DNA from: Hyphomicrobiales bacterium
GTDB taxonomy: Bacteria; Pseudomonadota; Alphaproteobacteria; Rhizobiales; UBA4765
Assembly: GCA_027487195.1 (NCBI GenBank)
Contig: JAIYEB010000225.1
Location: 1 to 6,934 of the forward strand
Reading direction: 5' to 3'
DNA length: 6,934 nt
The position numbers and the translations under genes are program-made. Below the pieces are notes generated by a model, which worked only from the letters and a program-made list of their open reading frames with translations, did not search any database and was not told the origin of the DNA. Shown here piece by piece: positions 5,207 through 6,934 of the stretch (positions are counted from its first letter, which is position 1; the number at the start of each line of letters is the position of its first letter).

Positions 5207-6322
5207 TCAGGCCAGCGTAAAGGCCTCATGAATTGCGCTTTTCACGCCGCCGCCAACGATAGGCCCGCCGCCGGCAACATAGATCGCATCTCCGAGCACC
5301 ACCGCACCCATGCCATGCCTTGGCGTGGTCATGGCTGCAAACTGCTCCCAACGATCCGTTGCCGGATCAAACGCCTCATGAACGCCGAACACGCGGTTTG
5401 TGCCTTCACCACCCATGGCGTGGATCTTGTTGCGATACACCACAAGACCGTGGCCGGAGCGCTGGGTTGGCATCGGGTTGCGCAGGGTCCAGGCGTCGGT
5501 CTGTGCATTGTAGGTGTGGTGCAGCGCGGAATTGGTATGGAACGTATCCACACGCCCGCCAATCAGGTGGATCAGGTTGTTGAACACAACAATCCCGGTG
5601 TGATCGCGTCCGAGATGGAGCGGTTGCGCGGTCGCATAGCTATCTGTCGCCGGGTCATAGACGACGTGCCAGTCAATTGACTTGCGCGTCTCATTCGTGT
5701 CGCCCATCGCGCCGCCGATGAGGTGAATCCTGTCGCCAAGCGCAACGCACGCCATGGCTCCGCAGGCGCGTGGCAGGGGGCGGAGGCGGACCCAGCGGTT
5801 TCCTGCTGCGTCAAACCGGAAGACCTCATCGTGCGGCCGACGGTTCTGGTCGAGAAAGCCGCCGAACGCATAGAGCTGATTGCGAAAGCTTGCGACGCCA
5901 ACGTGGTTTGCGCCGCGCGGGATCTCGGCAGCGGTGGCCCATGTGTTGGCAACGGGGTCGTAGATGTGATGGTAGGCCCGGTCGACACGCTGCTCGGCAT
6001 AGCCGCCAACAACGTGCATGCGGCCATTGACCTCGACCGCCCACGCCATTTCAGTCCGCGGCAATGGCAATTGCGCGCGCTCGATCCAGCGTCCCTGACG
6101 CTGGGCCTTCGGGGCAGGGCCATCCAGAACCTTTTGCTCATGATGGAGATCTGGAAGTGGAACGCGCCCGGGCTGCGCGAGGCGCTCAAAGGGCGGCGCA
6201 TGGTCGGCGTGAGGCGCTGCAGCGGCAGCGGGCGCGCCGTGATTGTGGGCGGGGGCTTGCGCGAGCGCAGGTGCAGCCATGGCCGCCGCACCCGTGACAA
6301 GAAGACTGCGACGGTTCAGCAT
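5207..6322 (-). CDS. Tat-exported kelch-repeat beta-propeller protein
   Basis: 371 residues. Residues 1-23 are a twin-arginine signal: NRRSLL (3-8), a hydrophobic run rich in Ala, then ALAQA with likely cleavage after residue 23, so the mature protein should be periplasmic or outside and folded before export. A His/Ala/Pro-rich linker follows (H27, H29, H38, H41, H60, H61). Residues about 78-371 hold six kelch repeats: paired glycines at 106-107, 154-155, 203-204, 255-256, 304-305 and 350-352, and blade-closing aromatics at W79, W128, W177, Y229, W278 and W325. That suits a six-bladed propeller of the galactose-oxidase/kelch or NanM-like fold. No extra domain or obvious catalytic residue set is seen, so the role (ligand binding, sugar mutarotation, scaffold) is open. 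The ATG at 6322 has GGAG 9 nt upstream and places the signal peptide at the N-terminus; a GTG at 6346 would add 8 residues and is less likely. Upstream DNA carries palindromes. Confidence 0.88.
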   Translation of the reverse strand: MLNRRSLLVTGAAAMAAPALAQAPAHNHGAPAAAAAPHADHAPPFERLAQPGRVPLPDLHHEQKVLDGPAPKAQRQGRWIERAQLPLPRTEMAWAVEVNGRMHVVGGYAEQRVDRAYHHIYDPVANTWATAAEIPRGANHVGVASFRNQLYAFGGFLDQNRRPHDEVFRFDAAGNRWVRLRPLPRACGAMACVALGDRIHLIGGAMGDTNETRKSIDWHVVYDPATDSYATAQPLHLGRDHTGIVVFNNLIHLIGGRVDTFHTNSALHHTYNAQTDAWTLRNPMPTQRSGHGLVVYRNKIHAMGGEGTNRVFGVHEAFDPATDRWEQFAAMTTPRHGMGAVVLGDAIYVAGGGPIVGGGVKSAIHEAFTLA

Positions 6323-6331
6323 GGTCTGGTT

Positions 6332-6335
6332 CTCC
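6332..6335 (-). promoter_or_regulatory. Shine-Dalgarno of the kelch gene
   Basis: GGAG on the minus strand lies 9 nt upstream of the ATG at 6322. It supports that start over the upstream GTG at 6346. Confidence 0.5.
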
Positions 6336-6345
6336 GCGTTGCCCA

Positions 6346-6369
6346 CGTCACGTGACGCTTGCGAAGCGT
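6346..6369. promoter_or_regulatory. Adjacent palindromes upstream of the kelch gene
   Basis: CGTCACGTGACG (6346-6357) is a perfect 12-bp palindrome. It partly overlaps a second dyad, ACGCTT-GCG-AAGCGT (6355-6369, 6-bp arms, 3-nt spacer). They lie 24-47 bp upstream of the kelch ATG, where an operator or a 5' leader hairpin would be expected. The symmetry is seen directly; the regulatory role is inferred. No clear -35/-10 pair was found beside them. Confidence 0.4.
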
Positions 6370-6400
6370 AGTCGCTGGCAGCCCATGCGGTCTATTCGTC

Positions 6401-6511
6401 GGTCGACCTAGGTCGCTGTTTTGATGGAATCAAAACAGCGCTCTAGGTCTTTGGCTTGCCGCATGTTGTTCCGCAAAACCGGGTTCCACTTTTGCGCAAC
6501 TGCTCTAGGTC
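6401..6511. repeat. Palindromic intergenic repeat element with three CTAGGTC copies
   Basis: This stretch between the kelch and transporter genes is dense in symmetry. GGTCGACC (6401-6408) overlaps the perfect palindrome CGACCTAGGTCG (6404-6415). Next is a perfect inverted repeat with 12-bp arms CGCTGTTTTGAT / ATCAAAACAGCG (6414-6425 and 6429-6440) and a 3-nt loop. Then comes an imperfect hairpin (about 6464-6500: GTTG..CGCAAAA paired with TTTTGCG-CAAC). The 10-mer GCTCTAGGTC occurs at 6440-6449 and 6502-6511, and CTAGGTC also at 6408-6414. I recall similar CTAG-bounded elements carrying 'AAAACCGG..TTCCACTTTT' in many alphaproteobacterial genomes, so this is probably a copy of a dispersed repeat; that needs a genome search. 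There is no U-run after the stems, so it is not a classical terminator. Its last CTAG forms the stop of the transporter gene. Confidence 0.7.
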
Positions 6512-6934
6512 GCAACCCGCGCTTTTCGCGCGCCCCAGACCGTTGCTGCAACAATAAGTCCGAAACCCAGCATTTCAATCGTGATTGTCTCGCCCAGTAC
6601 GGCGGCTGCAATTGCAAACGAGAAGAACGTCTGCATCAGCTGGACCTGGCCGACACGCGCAATGCCACCGACCGCAAGTGCCCGGTTCCAGAACCAGAAG
6701 CCAATGAACTGCGAGAACAGCGCGATATAGCCAAGCGCAAGCCAGTGCCGCAGGCTTGCTTCCGGCGGCTGAAGACCCTGCCAGGTCAAGGCAACGGCAA
6801 TGAACGCAATTGGCGCGAAACCGACGATCTGCCAGGCGATAACGTCGACCCCATCCATGTCGCGGCTCAGCTTGCCGGCCATGGCATAGCCAAGGGCTGC
6901 AAGCCCGACGGCTGCAAACAACAGCAGATCACCA
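6505..6934 (-). CDS. DMT/EamA-family transporter, C-terminal part (cut by right edge)
   Basis: 142 residues are visible; the frame is open to the right edge, so the N-terminal half is missing. The visible part is the second EamA repeat: GDLLLFAAVGLAALGYAMAGKLSR at the edge, then about five hydrophobic segments (near 3-20, 31-50, 62-83, 92-113, 119-135 of the visible part). It has the family's typical WNRALAVGG, RVGQVQLMQTFFSFAIAAAVLGE and a short basic C-terminus ARKARVAT. DMT proteins are inner-membrane exporters or importers of small metabolites (amino acids, nucleosides and others); the substrate cannot be told. The TAG stop (6507-6505) lies inside the last CTAG of the neighbouring palindromic repeat. 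A TTG at 6921 could be read as a start but it falls inside the first helix and is not one. Confidence 0.87.
   Translation of the reverse strand, partial: GDLLLFAAVGLAALGYAMAGKLSRDMDGVDVIAWQIVGFAPIAFIAVALTWQGLQPPEASLRHWLALGYIALFSQFIGFWFWNRALAVGGIARVGQVQLMQTFFSFAIAAAVLGETITIEMLGFGLIVAATVWGARKARVAT

Noticed and set aside
4967..5680. 237-codon plus-strand ORF across cysE and the kelch gene.
   Set aside because: Antisense to two well-supported genes and spans their intergenic gap; composition is that of a GC-rich shadow frame.
5723..6355. 210-codon plus-strand ORF antisense to the kelch gene.
   Set aside because: The opposing frame has six clear kelch repeats and a Tat signal; this one has no domain.
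6414..6440. Rho-independent terminator at the 12-bp-arm hairpin.
   Set aside because: The stem is AT-rich in its middle and no T-run follows on either strand; better explained as part of a repeat element.

Overview
The window looks like a chromosomal stretch of a GC-rich alphaproteobacterium. Three things suggest this: a plant-type (GCS2) glutamate-cysteine ligase, a ubiA / rsmE / gshA neighbourhood that I recall as recurrent in that class, and a palindromic CTAG-ended intergenic repeat of a style common in Rhizobiales-like genomes. Genus cannot be set from the sequence alone. I see no insertion sequence, phage gene, CRISPR array, tRNA or rRNA.

Layout, left to right. 1-219 (-) is the N-terminal part of UbiA (4-hydroxybenzoate polyprenyltransferase), cut by the left edge. 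It is coupled by an ATGA overlap to the upstream gene 216-1220 (-), a two-part protein: a complete CDP-alcohol phosphatidyltransferase followed in frame by a ~125-residue soluble domain with an SGSHGG motif that I cannot assign a function. Divergent from it, across 57 bp, run rsmE (1278-2030, +; 16S rRNA m3U1498 methyltransferase) and gshA (2106-3476, +; first step of glutathione synthesis), probably one transcript. A Nudix hydrolase (3530 to 4006 or 4054, -) converges on gshA. A 42-codon small ORF with an excellent Shine-Dalgarno (4157-4285, +) converges on and overlaps the end of cysE (4263-5114, -; serine acetyltransferase). Upstream of cysE is a Tat-exported six-bladed kelch protein (5207-6322, -). 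Then comes a 182-bp non-coding stretch with several palindromes and a repeat element (6401-6511), whose last CTAG supplies the stop codon of the final gene, a DMT/EamA-family transporter (6505-6934, -), cut by the right edge.

Functional themes: cysE (cysteine precursor) and gshA (cysteine to glutathione) are a thiol-biosynthesis pair, although on opposite strands. UbiA and the CDP-alcohol transferase fusion are both membrane enzymes that join a polar group to a lipid or polyprenyl partner. The most unusual items are the CDP-alcohol transferase / SGSHGG fusion, the unannotated-looking small ORF with a palindrome over its presumed promoter, and the palindromic element that forms a gene's stop codon. 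No clearly new multi-gene system (defence, secretion, biosynthetic cluster) is visible; most of the window is core metabolism.
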